The notes below the pieces were generated by a model. It worked only from the letters and a program-made list of their open reading frames with translations, was not told the origin of the DNA and searched no databases. Shown here piece by piece: positions 10,542 through 20,784 of a stretch of 64,000 nucleotides of DNA. Source of the DNA: Shewanella basaltis (lineage in GTDB: Bacteria; Pseudomonadota; Gammaproteobacteria; Enterobacterales; Shewanellaceae); NCBI RefSeq assembly GCF_023283885.1, contig NZ_JAKILA010000004.1, positions 62,001 through 126,000 of the forward strand, given 5' to 3'. A program made the translations under genes and the position numbers. The stretch's first letter is position 1; every line of letters starts with the position of its first letter.

Positions 10542-11222
10542 TTAACCATTAGCAGCAATAAATTGACTGATATTGCTTACCGCCAATTGCATATTACCCG
10601 CTAAGGTATAGCCGGACGACTTTCGCGGTTGCAGACTGTGATCGCCATCGCTCATCCAACACAACACAGTCTTATCTGTTAGCGTCCAGGCGGGGAGCTG
10701 TTCCCGGCCACCAAACTTATCTCGTTCACCTTGAACGATAAGTATAGGTAATGGATTCGTTTGAATAGGTGCTAGTCGAGGTTCGCCACCTTTTAATGGA
10801 ATAAACGGATAGCCAAGGCACACTACAGCACAAATGTTAGCTGCAACCTCTTTAGCTTGAGCCGATAAAAATACGTGTTCAGCGCTGGTCAATATCGCCG
10901 ACATACGACCGCCCATTGATTTACCCATGAGCACAATACGTTTTGGTGCGATCAATCCTTGCTCAATCTTATGCCCAACGTCTATCAACACCTGCTCAAA
11001 ATGATTGAGTAATTTAGGGGCACGATCAGGTGGTCGGCGTTTACCATCTTGCATGTTGGCTTGCATATACAAAAAATTGAAACGATAAACTTGAACCCCC
11101 GCACTGACCAATAGCTCACTCATATTGACCATAAACTCATGGTGCATGTTGGCCCCCGCGCCATGAGCAAAAATAATTAAGGTGTCACTTTTAGCCCCTT
11201 GCAACACATAATCTTGCGCCAT
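10542..11222 (-). CDS. Alpha/beta-hydrolase of the KANL3/Tex30-like family
   Basis: About 226 residues from the start I favour (MAQDYVLQGAKSD). The frame is open 43 codons further upstream, but that part lies inside gcvA. The sequence shows an oxyanion/HGAGANMHHEF motif near the start, the nucleophile elbow GKSMGGRMS, a GYPF segment, VQGERDKFG with the likely acid, and WMSDGDHSL with the likely histidine. It is a predicted cytosolic serine hydrolase of unknown substrate. It begins 10 bp after the gcvA stop codon, so co-transcription with gcvA is likely. Confidence 0.82.
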   Translation of the reverse strand: MAQDYVLQGAKSDTLIIFAHGAGANMHHEFMVNMSELLVSAGVQVYRFNFLYMQANMQDGKRRPPDRAPKLLNHFEQVLIDVGHKIEQGLIAPKRIVLMGKSMGGRMSAILTSAEHVFLSAQAKEVAANICAVVCLGYPFIPLKGGEPRLAPIQTNPLPILIVQGERDKFGGREQLPAWTLTDKTVLCWMSDGDHSLQPRKSSGYTLAGNMQLAVSNISQFIAANG

Positions 11223-11232
11223 TGCAGCTTGG

Positions 11233-12144
11233 TTATCCGGTAAGCAGCTCACTGCGAGACTCCTCTGCAAACATATCAACCATCCATTCTCTAAACGCTG
11301 AAATTTTGCCAATTTCAGAATGGTTTTGTTGGCATACAAGGTAATATGCATCTTTACTGACTAGCACTTCAGAAAACGGGCAAATCAAGCGTCCAGCTTT
11401 AATATCAGGTCTTGCCAATACACTGTAGCCTAACGCCACACCTTGACCGTGAGCGGCAGCCTGAAGCACTAACGACGAATGACTGAAAATAGGCCCTTGG
11501 TTCACGTTAATATCGGTCACGCCGCATTGTCTAAACCAGGCTTGCCAGTCTTGGCGACTAGAATCGTGCAATAAAGTATGAAATTTTAAATCACTTGGTT
11601 GAGACAAAGGTTTAGGGCCGTTAAGTAATAATGGTGAACACACAGGGATCAGCACTTCATTACGTAATTTGTCTGCACGCAAGCCCGGCCAATTGCCTTG
11701 GCCGTAGTAAATTGCCACATCAACATCATCGGTTAACGAGCTTGCGTCGCTGTCTACCGCTTTAATGCGCACATCAATATCGGGGTTTTTCTCACTGAAT
11801 TTTGATAAACGAGGCACTAACCACTGAATAGCAAAACTTGGCGACATACTGACCGTTAATGAGCCCACAGCGCTGCGGGCAAGTAAACGATTTGTTGCTT
11901 CACCCAGCTCAATAAAAATATCTTTAATGTCGAGAAAATAGCTTTGCCCTTCTTCTGTTAACAATAATGATCGATTCTTCCGCCTAAACAGCTTTAGCCC
12001 TAAAAAATCTTCTAATGCTTTAATCTGATGACTTACGGCGGCTTGAGTGACAAATAACTCTTCTGCGGCGCGGGTAAAGCTCAGATGCCTTGCTGCGGCC
12101 TCAAATGCCTTAATGGCATTCAAGGGAGGCAATCGTCTAGACAT
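11233..12144 (-). CDS. gcvA: LysR-family regulator of the glycine cleavage system, GcvA
   Basis: This protein has near full-length similarity to E. coli GcvA. It begins RLPPLNAIKAFEAAARHLSF, has the helix-turn-helix RAAEELFVTQAAVSHQIKALE, and contains FLGLKLFRRKNRSLLLTEEGQ and WPGLRADKL in the effector domain. GcvA activates gcvTHP with glycine and represses it with purines, working with GcvR. I chose the second Met (12144, MSRRLPP) because it matches the family; an ATG lies three codons upstream at 12153. No gcv genes are in the window, so its main target is elsewhere. Confidence 0.92.
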   Translation of the reverse strand: MSRRLPPLNAIKAFEAAARHLSFTRAAEELFVTQAAVSHQIKALEDFLGLKLFRRKNRSLLLTEEGQSYFLDIKDIFIELGEATNRLLARSAVGSLTVSMSPSFAIQWLVPRLSKFSEKNPDIDVRIKAVDSDASSLTDDVDVAIYYGQGNWPGLRADKLRNEVLIPVCSPLLLNGPKPLSQPSDLKFHTLLHDSSRQDWQAWFRQCGVTDINVNQGPIFSHSSLVLQAAAHGQGVALGYSVLARPDIKAGRLICPFSEVLVSKDAYYLVCQQNHSEIGKISAFREWMVDMFAEESRSELLTG

Positions 12145-12321
12145 AGTGATCAATCTCTCGTTTTATGATTAGTTTTTCTAATGATTATCGTTATTTTTTG
12201 TCGTTTGTAAAGAACACTGTGTTTGGTTAAATTAGCATCATTGAAAATACAGTTGGACAATCTCCACGACGTAATAGGGATAGTCCAGCAATTGTGAATA
12301 AGTCACCTGGAGGCTTCCCCT

Positions 12322-12558
12322 ATGAACAACTCAACCCTATTTGCTGCATTAGTGCTAACATCCATTATCGGTTTAACCTCTGCTCAAGCAACAGAGCTCG
12401 AACCGATAAGCATAACAGATTTACATGCTGAGCTATCTCAAAGTATTGAAGCAATGAAAATTGATATCCATGACGATGTTAACAGTATTTTAGTTGCAGA
12501 CAATGAAGAAGCACAAAAAACTTCTGATGCACCTAAAACAAACGCTCCACAAAATTAA
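12322..12558 (+). CDS. Small secreted acidic protein, 78 aa, unknown
   Basis: A clear ribosome-binding site (CTGGAGG at 12307-12313) precedes the ATG. Residues 1-23 form a good signal peptide (FAALVLTSIIGLTSAQA, cleavage after AQA). The mature part, about 55 residues, is acidic and helical (ITDLHAELSQSIEAMKIDIHDDVNSI) with a Pro/Thr/Asn/Gln-rich tail. I recognise no family. It stands alone, divergent from gcvA, and a family A element follows 16 bp after the stop. The signal peptide plus RBS support a real gene. Confidence 0.7.
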   Translation: MNNSTLFAALVLTSIIGLTSAQATELEPISITDLHAELSQSIEAMKIDIHDDVNSILVADNEEAQKTSDAPKTNAPQN

Positions 12559-12574
12559 CCCAGGCAGAGTAAAT

Positions 12575-12771
12575 AACCTCAACTCTGGATAAGAGATGTA
12601 TTTATAACGATATAAATCAATAGATTGACTAAAATCCACTGTCAAGCTTGTGATTTGTTTTGCTAACAAGGCGAATTAACGCGTCAATAGCTAGCCTATT
12701 GCAAGTTAATTCAACGCAGTGAGGAAGGCAAAGGACTGCTTGAAAGGCGTTTGTTATCCAGAGCTGAGGTT
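12575..12771 (+). mobile_element. Family A miniature inverted-repeat element, copy A2 (197 bp)
   Basis: The terminal repeats are the same as A1 (AACCTCAACTCTGGATAA and its imperfect complement). Flanking direct repeats AAAT lie at 12571-12574 and 12772-12775. It differs from A1 by only a few bases, so both derive from a recent common source. It lies between the small secreted-protein gene and the 3' end of thiI. Confidence 0.88.
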
Positions 12772-13001
12772 AAATACCTTTGCGGGTTTAATCGAGAATG
12801 ACTCAGTGAGATTGTAAAAGGGCATAAACAAGGCACATGGCTGAGCGAGTACAACTTAATAAGCCGTTGTGCTTTATAAAGCCAGGCAATGTAGGCTTTT
12901 AATGGCTATAAAGATACAAAGTCACCAGAGATTGCGTAGGCAAAATCGCTTAATCAATTAGTCTTTTGATCATACATTTCTCATCCAGAGTTCAGGTTAA
13001 G
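12772..13001. repeat. Possible remnant of a third family A end, next to copy A2
   Basis: At 12983-13000 the sequence CATCCAGAGTTCAGGTTA closely resembles the right end of family A (TTATCCAGAGCTGAGGTT). No matching left end is visible; the intervening 210 bases have no gene. This could be an older, partly deleted copy into or beside which A2 inserted, or a variant composite element using the outer end. Confidence 0.4.
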
Positions 13002-13018
13002 TCAACGCCAACAAGTAC

Positions 13019-13047
13019 AAAAAAACCGCAACGAATGCGGTTTTTTT
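13019..13047. terminator. Bidirectional terminator 3' of thiI
   Basis: AAAAACCGCA, loop ACGAA, TGCGGTTTTTTT. It has A and T runs on both sides, lies about 50 bp after the thiI stop on the minus strand, and can also serve plus-strand transcripts. Confidence 0.85.
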
Positions 13048-13097
13048 ATGTCTCGACTTTGTGAACACCAACCAGTAGACCAGTTGGTGAATTACAT

Positions 13098-14552
13098 TTA
13101 AGGACGATACACTTTTACGTTAGTGTAGCCTTGCTCAATTAAGTACAGAGCTTGCAGTTTACTCATTACACCGCGATCACAGTACAGTAGATACGTTTTA
13201 CTCTTGTCTAGGTCAGCAAACTGGGTCGAAAGCTTAAAAAACGGAATGGTCTTAACCAGCACGTTATCGATTTCAAGCGGATTACGCTCTTCTTCTTCCG
13301 GTGCGCGTACATCAATCACGATTTCACCTGATGCCACATCTTTAACGGTTTCAGTTTCAGTAACCTGTTGATTCATTTCAGCTTCAATATCACGTACATC
13401 CATCACCACAGCGGCATCAACGACGCGATCGATTAAATCTTCAGAGAACTTAAGCTCTTCTTTTTCTACCTTTGACAAAATCGCTTTAACGGTCGGTTTT
13501 TGTGAAATAACACCGCAATATTCAGGGATAGATTTGGCAAAATCTTCAGTGCCAATCACTCGGCTTTGATTAATAATATCTTGCTTGTCCATGGCAATCA
13601 GCGGACGCAAAATTAATAGATCGGTGCTGCGGTCAATCACATTTAAGTTGGTTAACGTTTGGCTCGACACTTGGCCTAAACTTTCTCCAGTGACCAACGC
13701 CTGGATACCATATTTATTGGCAATGCGAGTTGCTGCACGCATCATCATACGCTTTAACACCACGCCCATTTGGCCATTATCAATACGCTCTAAAATTTCA
13801 GCAACAACCGGTTCAAAGGGCACAGAAACAAAGCGTACCTTGTGTGATTCGCCATAGGTTTTCCACAAATGATAAGCCACTTGTTTTACACCAATTTCAT
13901 GTTGAGCACCACCAAGATTAAAGAAGCAATAATGAGTACGGGCACCCTTTTTAATAAATTGAAAACTCGATACACCAGAGTCAAAACCACCAGATATCAA
14001 TGACAACACATCTTCTTGAGTTGCCATAGGAAACCCACCAAGCCCTGGAATACGGCGTTCAACCATATATAGCTTGTCTTGATCTATCTCAAGATTAACG
14101 GTGACTTCTGGGTTTTTAAGCCTTACGCCCAGTGCATCAGTGTGCTGATTTAAACCACCACCAACATAACGCTCCACATCGATTGAGTTAAAATCATGTT
14201 TACCGGAACGTTTCACCCGCACACAAAATGTTTTACCTGCAATTTCATCGCGGTATTTTGGTAACACTTGCTGATAAATATGATCGATAGAATCAAAAGC
14301 GTATTCACTGACCTGCACCACATGGGCAATGCCCGGAATACACGCCAAACGCTCAGCAAATGCATCGCCTAATTCTGGTTTATTGTCTGGCACTTTCACT
14401 AAAATACGATCGTATAAACGCTGTACTTTGGCTTCTTCATCAACTTTTTTCAGTACATTACGAATATTGGTTTCGAGCATCTTGGTAAAACGCATTCTTA
14501 CCGATTTACTCTTCATCATTATTTCAGGGTACAGCTTTACAATAAACTTCAT
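13098..14552 (-). CDS. thiI: tRNA 4-thiouridine sulfurtransferase ThiI
   Basis: This is a 484-residue protein collinear with E. coli ThiI. It has an N-terminal ferredoxin-like/THUMP region, then the PP-loop ATPase motif [12 protein letters not shown] and [10 protein letters not shown] with the disulfide-partner cysteine. A C-terminal rhodanese domain ends [17 protein letters not shown], with catalytic Cys near residue 458. It transfers sulfur from IscS to U8 of tRNA and, with the rhodanese domain, supplies sulfur for the thiamine thiazole. The start at [10 protein letters not shown] (14552) matches the family; the frame extends eight codons upstream. Confidence 0.96.
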   Translation of the reverse strand: MKFIVKLYPEIMMKSKSVRMRFTKMLETNIRNVLKKVDEEAKVQRLYDRILVKVPDNKPELGDAFAERLACIPGIAHVVQVSEYAFDSIDHIYQQVLPKYRDEIAGKTFCVRVKRSGKHDFNSIDVERYVGGGLNQHTDALGVRLKNPEVTVNLEIDQDKLYMVERRIPGLGGFPMATQEDVLSLISGGFDSGVSSFQFIKKGARTHYCFFNLGGAQHEIGVKQVAYHLWKTYGESHKVRFVSVPFEPVVAEILERIDNGQMGVVLKRMMMRAATRIANKYGIQALVTGESLGQVSSQTLTNLNVIDRSTDLLILRPLIAMDKQDIINQSRVIGTEDFAKSIPEYCGVISQKPTVKAILSKVEKEELKFSEDLIDRVVDAAVVMDVRDIEAEMNQQVTETETVKDVASGEIVIDVRAPEEEERNPLEIDNVLVKTIPFFKLSTQFADLDKSKTYLLYCDRGVMSKLQALYLIEQGYTNVKVYRP

Positions 14553-14798
14553 GTGGCGTCCGCAGGCATAACTCATCCCTCAGCGCGGCATGATAGCGGG
14601 CTAAAAGGAGTTGCAATACATTGATTATAAGTTTGAAAAACAGCTTACGATGTTAAACACCCCAGTCATTTGCCTAAAGTGCGTTAAAACGTAAACAATA
14701 ATTTGTCGATTATACCAAATGCTGACTATTTACCAAATACATTCAATTTTTAATCATTGATTTTGTGCTTCCCACCCTTTTAACAAACATTTTGATAA

Positions 14799-14831
14799 CA
14801 AAAAAGCGCAATCTTTGCAGATTGCGCTTAT
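14799..14831 (-). terminator. Terminator of the pomA-pomB operon
   Basis: AAGCGCAATCT, loop TTGC, AGATTGCGCTT. It is a perfect 11 bp stem with a T run in the minus-strand sense, 23 bp downstream of the pomB stop. Confidence 0.88.
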
Positions 14832-14853
14832 ATAAATAGCGAGTTTGACCAAG

Positions 14854-15780
14854 TTACTGGGCGACCGTTATCTCATTGGACTCTTTTGCTTTACCTTGTT
14901 CTATCGATATCTCAACTCTACGATTACGGGTTCTGTTTTCGTTAGAATCATTAGGTACTAAAGGTCTATTTGATGCTTCACCCACCACTTTCATTCGGGT
15001 TTCATTAAAACCGGATACCCGCCTTAATTCATCGGCAACCGCTACCGCACGCTGGCTCGACAATTCCCAGTTAGAGCTATATAACTCGTTATTAATATGC
15101 GCTCCGTCAGTATGGCCTGACACAGTCACAATCCCCGGCACATCCTTAAGCAAAGCACCAATGGAACGAATAATAGGCTTAAACTTAGGTTGTAAAAACC
15201 CCGAGCCTGAAGCAAATGAGCCCTTCTCACGGATCCGGATAATGATTTGCTGCCCAAGAGATTCAATCTCAATGGCGCCATCAACGATTTCCTCGTTGAG
15301 TTTTTCAGCCATTTTTTTCACTTGTTCATTGATATTCTCTTGCGCCGAGGCCGCATCTTTTTTAACAGACTCAGCTTCTTGCTGTGCCGTTGCAGCCGCA
15401 TTACCGCCACGCTGATCGCCACTTTGTTTTTGCGTTCCGCCGGCACTGTCTTCTTCGCCAGCTTGATACTCAATCGTCGGCTGGGTCATTTCGTTAGTCT
15501 GTTGATTGATGATCTCAATCGGAGTCGGATCAGGGCGTCCAGGACGAAACTCAAGTGCAATAACAGAAGTGCCCTTAGGAATGTCTTTCACTTCAACCTT
15601 ATTTTGTACACCAAAGGCGTACTTCATCGAACCCGCAATCTGCTTAAACTTCATCACGTCCATTTCAGAGAACGCCAAAAGCAGTACGAAGAAGCACATT
15701 AGCAACGACATGAGATCAGCAAAGGTAGCCAACCACATCGGCGCGCCAGCGGGTGGACAATCACACTTGGCCTTAGCCAT
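14854..15780 (-). CDS. pomB: Flagellar stator protein PomB (MotB family)
   Basis: 308 residues. A single N-terminal transmembrane helix, WLATFADLMSLLMCFFVLLL, carries the ion-binding aspartate (Asp22 here). A long acidic/glutamine-rich linker follows (about 100-170). A C-terminal OmpA-like peptidoglycan-binding domain contains VSGHTDGAHINNELYSSNWELS and ends NRTRNRRVEISIEQ. The AxxD context and N-terminal CDCPPAGAP match sodium-type PomB rather than proton-type MotB; this is inference. Four bases separate it from pomA upstream. Confidence 0.93.
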   Translation of the reverse strand: MAKAKCDCPPAGAPMWLATFADLMSLLMCFFVLLLAFSEMDVMKFKQIAGSMKYAFGVQNKVEVKDIPKGTSVIALEFRPGRPDPTPIEIINQQTNEMTQPTIEYQAGEEDSAGGTQKQSGDQRGGNAAATAQQEAESVKKDAASAQENINEQVKKMAEKLNEEIVDGAIEIESLGQQIIIRIREKGSFASGSGFLQPKFKPIIRSIGALLKDVPGIVTVSGHTDGAHINNELYSSNWELSSQRAVAVADELRRVSGFNETRMKVVGEASNRPLVPNDSNENRTRNRRVEISIEQGKAKESNEITVAQ

Positions 15781-15783
15781 GAG

Positions 15784-16551
15784 TTACTCTCCGTCCGTTG
15801 TATCAATTTTTCGTTGTTTCTCAGCGAGGTAGTTCTTTAGAAACCCTTCAATTACCCGCGGGTTTTGCCCATCTTGAATAGCCAATACCGCATCCATAAT
15901 TAAATTTCGATTCAATAGTTCTTCGTTCATGCGCAGCGACAGTTTATCGGCCATCGGTAGCGCTATCATATTGGCGATTACCGCACCGTATAATGTGGTT
16001 AACAAGGCAACAGCCATAGAAGGCCCAATAGATTTAGGGTCATCCATGTTTGACAGCATAGCAACAAGCCCCACAAGCGTACCAATCATTCCCATTGCGG
16101 GCGCCACATCCCCCATGGCTTTAAAGATACTAATACCGGTTTTATGTCGCTCTTCAGTTAACGCTATGTCTTTTTCTAGCGCATTACGCACCACATCACC
16201 GTCGTGGCCATCCACTAACATATCAACCGCTTTTTGCATAAAGGTGTTAGTAATCACGGCTTCTTCTAAGGCTAAAAATCCACCTTTACGCGCAGCATCT
16301 GCCATGGTGACAGATTGTTCAATTAAGTCTTCAGGTTTATCAATTTTAAACATGAAGGCTTTCAAGCCGATTTTTATCGAACCTAAAAATTGCTTGAGGT
16401 TAAACTTCATCATCACAACAAATAAAGACCCCATGATAACAATCAACACGGAGGGCACATCGATAAATAAACCGATACCACCACTGGTCACCATTGCGCC
16501 AATAATAAACGCAAAAGCACCGATAATACCTATTAGGGTAGCTAAATCCAC
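15784..16551 (-). CDS. pomA: Flagellar stator protein PomA (MotA family)
   Basis: 255 residues with four hydrophobic segments: two near the N terminus (MDLATLIGIIGAFAFIIGAM and FIDVPSVLIVIMGSLFVVM) and two after the cytoplasmic loop (MGDVAPAMGMIGTLVGLVAML and the VALLTTLYGAVIANMIALPMAD segment). The cytoplasmic loop carries the charged region that contacts FliG. Length and TM layout match PomA of Vibrio. It forms an operon with pomB, ends at a shared terminator, and should energise flagellar rotation. Confidence 0.94.
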   Translation of the reverse strand: MDLATLIGIIGAFAFIIGAMVTSGGIGLFIDVPSVLIVIMGSLFVVMMKFNLKQFLGSIKIGLKAFMFKIDKPEDLIEQSVTMADAARKGGFLALEEAVITNTFMQKAVDMLVDGHDGDVVRNALEKDIALTEERHKTGISIFKAMGDVAPAMGMIGTLVGLVAMLSNMDDPKSIGPSMAVALLTTLYGAVIANMIALPMADKLSLRMNEELLNRNLIMDAVLAIQDGQNPRVIEGFLKNYLAEKQRKIDTTDGE

Positions 16552-16909
16552 AACCTCTCCTCAATCGCAGCGATGATTCTGCTTATTTATGCGCTCAGTA
16601 AATACAATTTATGATGACGTTTTAACGTAATGATGTCGACACAAATCACAATGATGATGTAATACTGTAAAAGTTATCATGAAATTTGCCAACAACATGT
16701 TGTGACCAATCACACTCTTTATCGCGCTCTCTAATTTAAGCCTCTAAGTCGTTATCGGACAAACTCGCTTCAAGTTTAGCCCGTTTTTGGAGTTTCTAAA
16801 AAAAATTCAACAACAAAGCGTGCTGTCGAGCAAATAATAAGCGACTGTATTTGACCGATACGCTAGCCTGATATACCTTGTCACACGCGCCAAAAGAGGA
16901 ATATTATCC
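16552..16909. other. Divergent intergenic region between pomA and xseB
   Basis: 358 bases with no gene. It should contain the promoters for pomAB (minus) and the xseB-ispA-dxs operon (plus). I can name no operator. The RBS AAGAGGA at 16894-16900 belongs to xseB. Confidence 0.6.
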
Positions 16910-17146
16910 GTGGTTAAAAAAACAGAAAATCTCAGTTTCGAACAATCCCTAGCCGAACTCGAAACCATTGTTGCTCACCTAGAACAAGGTGAAGTCTCAC
17001 TTGATGACGCGCTTAAACAATTTGAACGTGGCATTACCTTAGTTCGCCAAAGCCAAACTAAGCTAGAGCAAGCCCAACAAAAAGTGTCTATTTTACTAAA
17101 TGAAAATGATGTTGAGCTAACACCATTTTCAGTCGAAAGCGAATAA
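16910..17146 (+). CDS. xseB: Exodeoxyribonuclease VII small subunit
   Basis: 78 residues. The stretch SFEQSLAELETIVAHLEQGE and the SLDDALKQFERGITLVRQ helix are the XseB signature. It starts at GTG (16910) with AAGAGGA nine bases upstream, and there is no in-frame ATG that fits. It pairs with XseA (not in the window) to degrade single-stranded DNA. It is the first gene of the conserved xseB-ispA-dxs order, 36 bp before ispA. Confidence 0.95.
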   Translation: MVKKTENLSFEQSLAELETIVAHLEQGEVSLDDALKQFERGITLVRQSQTKLEQAQQKVSILLNENDVELTPFSVESE

Positions 17147-17182
17147 CATTCAATTAATTAGATTGAATCATAGGTCTTAAAC

Positions 17183-18064
17183 GTGTTAGCTGAAGCGATA
17201 AAAACTTACCAAAAACGAGTCGATGCAGTACTCAGTGAACATCTAAACCAACTGGATGATGCTGCACCTTACCTTAAGGCCGCCATGTTACATGGCGCCT
17301 TATTGGGCGGTAAGCGTATTCGCCCCTTTTTGGTTTACAGTGTGGGTGACATGTTGGCGACAAATATCAGCGCCCTTGATAAAGCCGCTGCCGCCATCGA
17401 ATGTATCCATGCCTATTCATTAATACACGATGACTTACCGGCAATGGACAATGACGCGCTTCGTCGAGGACAACCAACCGTTCATATTGCTTTTGATGAA
17501 GCAACTGCGATTTTAGCAGGTGATGCACTACAAACGCTGGCGTTTGAGATCATCACATCGCCATGTTCTTCATTAACGCCGAGTCAACAGCTGGCCATGG
17601 TCAATGTGCTCGCTAAAGCCTCGGGGTATCATGGCATGTGTGGTGGCCAAGCCATTGATCTGAGCGCCACAAACCACAGTATTGAATTACCACGCTTAAC
17701 TGAATTACATAACAAAAAAACCGGTGCATTAATTAGTTGTGCTGTTGAGCTTGCATTGATAGCGGCAAATGCCCCAAAAAAAGACTATCAATTAATGATG
17801 CAGTACGCGCAATCATTGGGGTTAGCGTTTCAAGTTCAAGATGATATTTTGGATATAACCGCAAGTACAGAAGAGCTCGGAAAACCTCAAGGCAGTGATG
17901 AGCAATCCAATAAAAGTACTTTTCCAAAACTACTTGGCCTTGACGGTGCAAAGGCCACTGCGGAACAACTAATACAAGATGCACTATCAGCGCTGACTAA
18001 ATTGCCCTACAATAGCCAGTTAATTGCAGACTTCGCCCGCTACATTATTGAGCGAAGATTATAA
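17183..18064 (+). CDS. ispA: Farnesyl diphosphate synthase
   Basis: 293 residues starting at GTG (17183), with a weak AGGT upstream. It contains both aspartate-rich motifs of trans-prenyl synthases: [15 protein letters not shown] (about 82-96) and [22 protein letters not shown] is the diphosphate-binding motif. It makes FPP (C15) from IPP and DMAPP for quinone, undecaprenyl and other isoprenoids. It is followed closely by dxs, which supplies the pathway's first intermediate. Confidence 0.95.
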   Translation: MLAEAIKTYQKRVDAVLSEHLNQLDDAAPYLKAAMLHGALLGGKRIRPFLVYSVGDMLATNISALDKAAAAIECIHAYSLIHDDLPAMDNDALRRGQPTVHIAFDEATAILAGDALQTLAFEIITSPCSSLTPSQQLAMVNVLAKASGYHGMCGGQAIDLSATNHSIELPRLTELHNKKTGALISCAVELALIAANAPKKDYQLMMQYAQSLGLAFQVQDDILDITASTEELGKPQGSDEQSNKSTFPKLLGLDGAKATAEQLIQDALSALTKLPYNSQLIADFARYIIERRL

Positions 18065-18086
18065 TAAAGAGTCAGAAAATCTCGCT

Positions 18087-19952
18087 ATGAGTTTCGATAT
18101 TTCTAAATTCCCAGTACTAGCACAAGCTAATACGCCAGAAGAATTACGGAAGTTACCCCAAGGTTTACTTCCACAAGTGTCTGATGAACTTAGACAATTC
18201 TTACTTCAGTCTGTTGGTATTTCCAGCGGACATTTTGCGTCTGGCTTGGGCACGGTTGAATTAACTGTTGCGCTCCATTATGTCTATAACACTCCCTTTG
18301 ACCGTTTAATTTGGGATGTTGGCCATCAGGCATACCCACATAAAATTTTAACGGATCGTCGTGAGCGTATGCACACCATTAGACAAAAAAATGGTTTGCA
18401 TCCTTTTCCTTGGCGTGAAGAAAGCCAATACGACACTTTTAGTGTGGGCCACTCTGGCACCTCAGTAAGTGCGGCACTCGCCATGGCTGTCGCGGCAGAC
18501 AAAGAAGGCGCAGGCCGAAAAGTCGTTGCGGTGATTGGTGACGGTGCCATGACCGGTGGCATGGTGTTTGAAGCCATGAATCACGCTGGCGATCTCCATA
18601 AAGACATGTTGGTGGTGTTAAACGACAATGAAATGTCTATTTCAGAAAACGTTGGTGCATTGAACAACCATTTAGCCCAATTAATGTCAGGACGTTTTTA
18701 CACCACAATCCGCGAAAACAGCAAAAAAGTACTTAAAGGTATGCCGGTTATTAAAGAGATGGCCAAGCGTACTGAAGAGCACCTCAAAGGAATGGTGGTT
18801 CCTGCCACCTTGTTTGAAGAGCTTGGTTTTAATTATATTGGCCCAATCGACGGCCATGATGTGGATTCGCTAGTTGAAACCATGCGCAACATGCGCAACC
18901 TAAAAGGCCCACAAATACTGCACATCATGACCAAAAAAGGTCGTGGTTATGAACCGGCAGAAAAAGACCCAATTGGCTGGCATGCCGTGCCTAAGTTTGA
19001 CCCAAGCCAATTTAAAAAGCCGGCATCTAAACCAGGCTTACCCACTTTTTCACAGGTATTTGGTAAATGGCTATGTGATGTTGCTGAAAAAGACGACAAG
19101 CTAATGGCAATCACACCAGCTATGCGTGAAGGCTCAGGTATGGTTGAGTTTTCGCAACGTTTTCCAAAACAATATTTTGACGCAGCCATAGCAGAGCAAC
19201 ATGCTGTTACCCTAGGTGCGGGCTTTGCCTGCGAAGGGCTTAAACCCGTTGTCGCCATTTATTCAACCTTTTTACAACGCGGTTATGATCAATTAATTCA
19301 TGATGTTGCTTTGCAACGCCTACCGGTATTATTTGCCATTGACCGCGGCGGCATTGTGGGTGCTGATGGCCCAACTCACCAGGGAGCTTTCGATTTAAGC
19401 TTTATGCGTTGCATCCCTAATATGGTTATTATGGCGCCATCTGACGAAAATGAATGCCGCCAGATGCTCTATACCGGATACTGCTATCAAGATGGTCCAA
19501 CCGCCGTTCGCTACCCTAGAGGCAGTGCAACAGGTGCTGAACAAGTTGAAGAAATGACCGCTATGCCAATCGGCAAAGGGGTGATAAAACGCCAAGGTAA
19601 ACGCATTGCAATCCTAAACTTTGGTACAACACTGGCCGCTTCACTTGAGGCAGCTCAGCAACTTGATGCCACCGTGGCAGACATGCGTTTTATCAAACCA
19701 CTGGATCTTGATTTAGTTTCTCAACTGGCTAACAGCCACGATATTATTGTTACCGTTGAAGAAAATGCAATCATGGGTGGTGCAGGCTCTGGCGTATTAG
19801 AAGCACTGCAACGAAAACGCATAATCAAACCTGTGTTATTAATTGGGTTACCCGATGAGTTTATCAAACATGGTGCCCCAGATGAAATTACCGCCGAGTT
19901 GCAGCTTGATGCACCTGGGATTTTGTCACAAATTCAAGCATTTATTTCGTAA
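18087..19952 (+). CDS. dxs: 1-deoxy-D-xylulose-5-phosphate synthase
   Basis: 621 residues. The thiamine-diphosphate motif is [20 protein letters not shown] with LNDNEMSIS. The transketolase-like features include [20 protein letters not shown] near the N terminus, [12 protein letters not shown] and [17 protein letters not shown]. It condenses pyruvate and glyceraldehyde-3-phosphate, the first step of the MEP pathway. The frame begins at 18024 inside ispA, but the ATG at 18087 ([11 protein letters not shown]) matches the family N terminus and lies 22 bp after the ispA stop. Confidence 0.95.
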   Translation: MSFDISKFPVLAQANTPEELRKLPQGLLPQVSDELRQFLLQSVGISSGHFASGLGTVELTVALHYVYNTPFDRLIWDVGHQAYPHKILTDRRERMHTIRQKNGLHPFPWREESQYDTFSVGHSGTSVSAALAMAVAADKEGAGRKVVAVIGDGAMTGGMVFEAMNHAGDLHKDMLVVLNDNEMSISENVGALNNHLAQLMSGRFYTTIRENSKKVLKGMPVIKEMAKRTEEHLKGMVVPATLFEELGFNYIGPIDGHDVDSLVETMRNMRNLKGPQILHIMTKKGRGYEPAEKDPIGWHAVPKFDPSQFKKPASKPGLPTFSQVFGKWLCDVAEKDDKLMAITPAMREGSGMVEFSQRFPKQYFDAAIAEQHAVTLGAGFACEGLKPVVAIYSTFLQRGYDQLIHDVALQRLPVLFAIDRGGIVGADGPTHQGAFDLSFMRCIPNMVIMAPSDENECRQMLYTGYCYQDGPTAVRYPRGSATGAEQVEEMTAMPIGKGVIKRQGKRIAILNFGTTLAASLEAAQQLDATVADMRFIKPLDLDLVSQLANSHDIIVTVEENAIMGGAGSGVLEALQRKRIIKPVLLIGLPDEFIKHGAPDEITAELQLDAPGILSQIQAFIS

Positions 19953-19965
19953 AATAACATAATAT

Positions 19966-19998
19966 AAAAAAAGGACTGAATATTCAGTCCTTTTTTAT
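19966..19998. terminator. Bidirectional terminator between dxs and grpE
   Basis: AAGGACTGAATATTCAGTCCTT is a perfect palindrome flanked by A and T runs. It ends both convergent transcripts. Confidence 0.9.
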
Positions 19999-20024
19999 AC
20001 TCAACTGAGCGCGATAATATCAGC

Positions 20025-20630
20025 TTAAGCTTCTACGTCTACGCTAGCACCGCCTTGAGATACCATCACCATGGCAGGGCGCAATAAACGGTCATTAAGT
20101 AAATAGCCTTTTTGCATCACCATCATCACAGTGTTTGCTGGAAATTCAGCACTAGGTTGCATACCAATGGCTTGGTGATGATCAGGATTAAATGCTTCGC
20201 CCTGAGGGTTCACTTGAGTCACGCCAAACTTCTCTACCGAAGTCAGGAATCCCTTCATTGTTAACTCGACGCCTTCATAGATGGCTTTTGTTGATTCGTT
20301 TTCAGGATCGGTTCCCTGTAACGCACGCTCCATATTGTCTATGACAGGCAATAATTCGTTGGCAAACTTTTCAAGTGCAAATTTACGCGCTTGTTCAACG
20401 TCTTTTGCAGCACGTGTACGGATATTTTGTGTTTCAGCCGCGGCACGTATCTCGACATCTTTACGTTCAGCCAATTCAGCTTGAGTTTCAGCTAATTGTT
20501 GCTCTAATTCTTCAATGCGAAAATTTGCTTGGGTCAATTCATCCATCAAACTTGCTTCATCAGCCACCACTTCAGGTGTTACCACTTCTTCCACTTGATC
20601 TTGCGGTGCGTTGTTCGATTCGTTGCTCAT
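20025..20630 (-). CDS. grpE: Nucleotide exchange factor GrpE
   Basis: 201 residues. An acidic N terminus is followed by a long coiled coil ([20 protein letters not shown] and onward). The C-terminal head domain shows [22 protein letters not shown] and [20 protein letters not shown], typical of GrpE. It releases ADP from DnaK. The start at MSNES (20630) has GGAGTGAAA upstream; the frame extends eight codons further. It stands alone here, as dnaK is not in the window, and it is divergent from nadK. Confidence 0.95.
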   Translation of the reverse strand: MSNESNNAPQDQVEEVVTPEVVADEASLMDELTQANFRIEELEQQLAETQAELAERKDVEIRAAAETQNIRTRAAKDVEQARKFALEKFANELLPVIDNMERALQGTDPENESTKAIYEGVELTMKGFLTSVEKFGVTQVNPQGEAFNPDHHQAIGMQPSAEFPANTVMMVMQKGYLLNDRLLRPAMVMVSQGGASVDVEA

Positions 20631-20784
20631 TTTCACTCCAGCTAAAAAATGCAAAATTGGATATGCTAGTAATGTGACAATTTACTGATTAATTAACAGT
20701 AAATAGCACACTTTTAATAAGTTTGAGTATATTATGGGGATCAATTCTTATGTTTCAAGTCCTAAAGGCACAACAAACTCGAAT

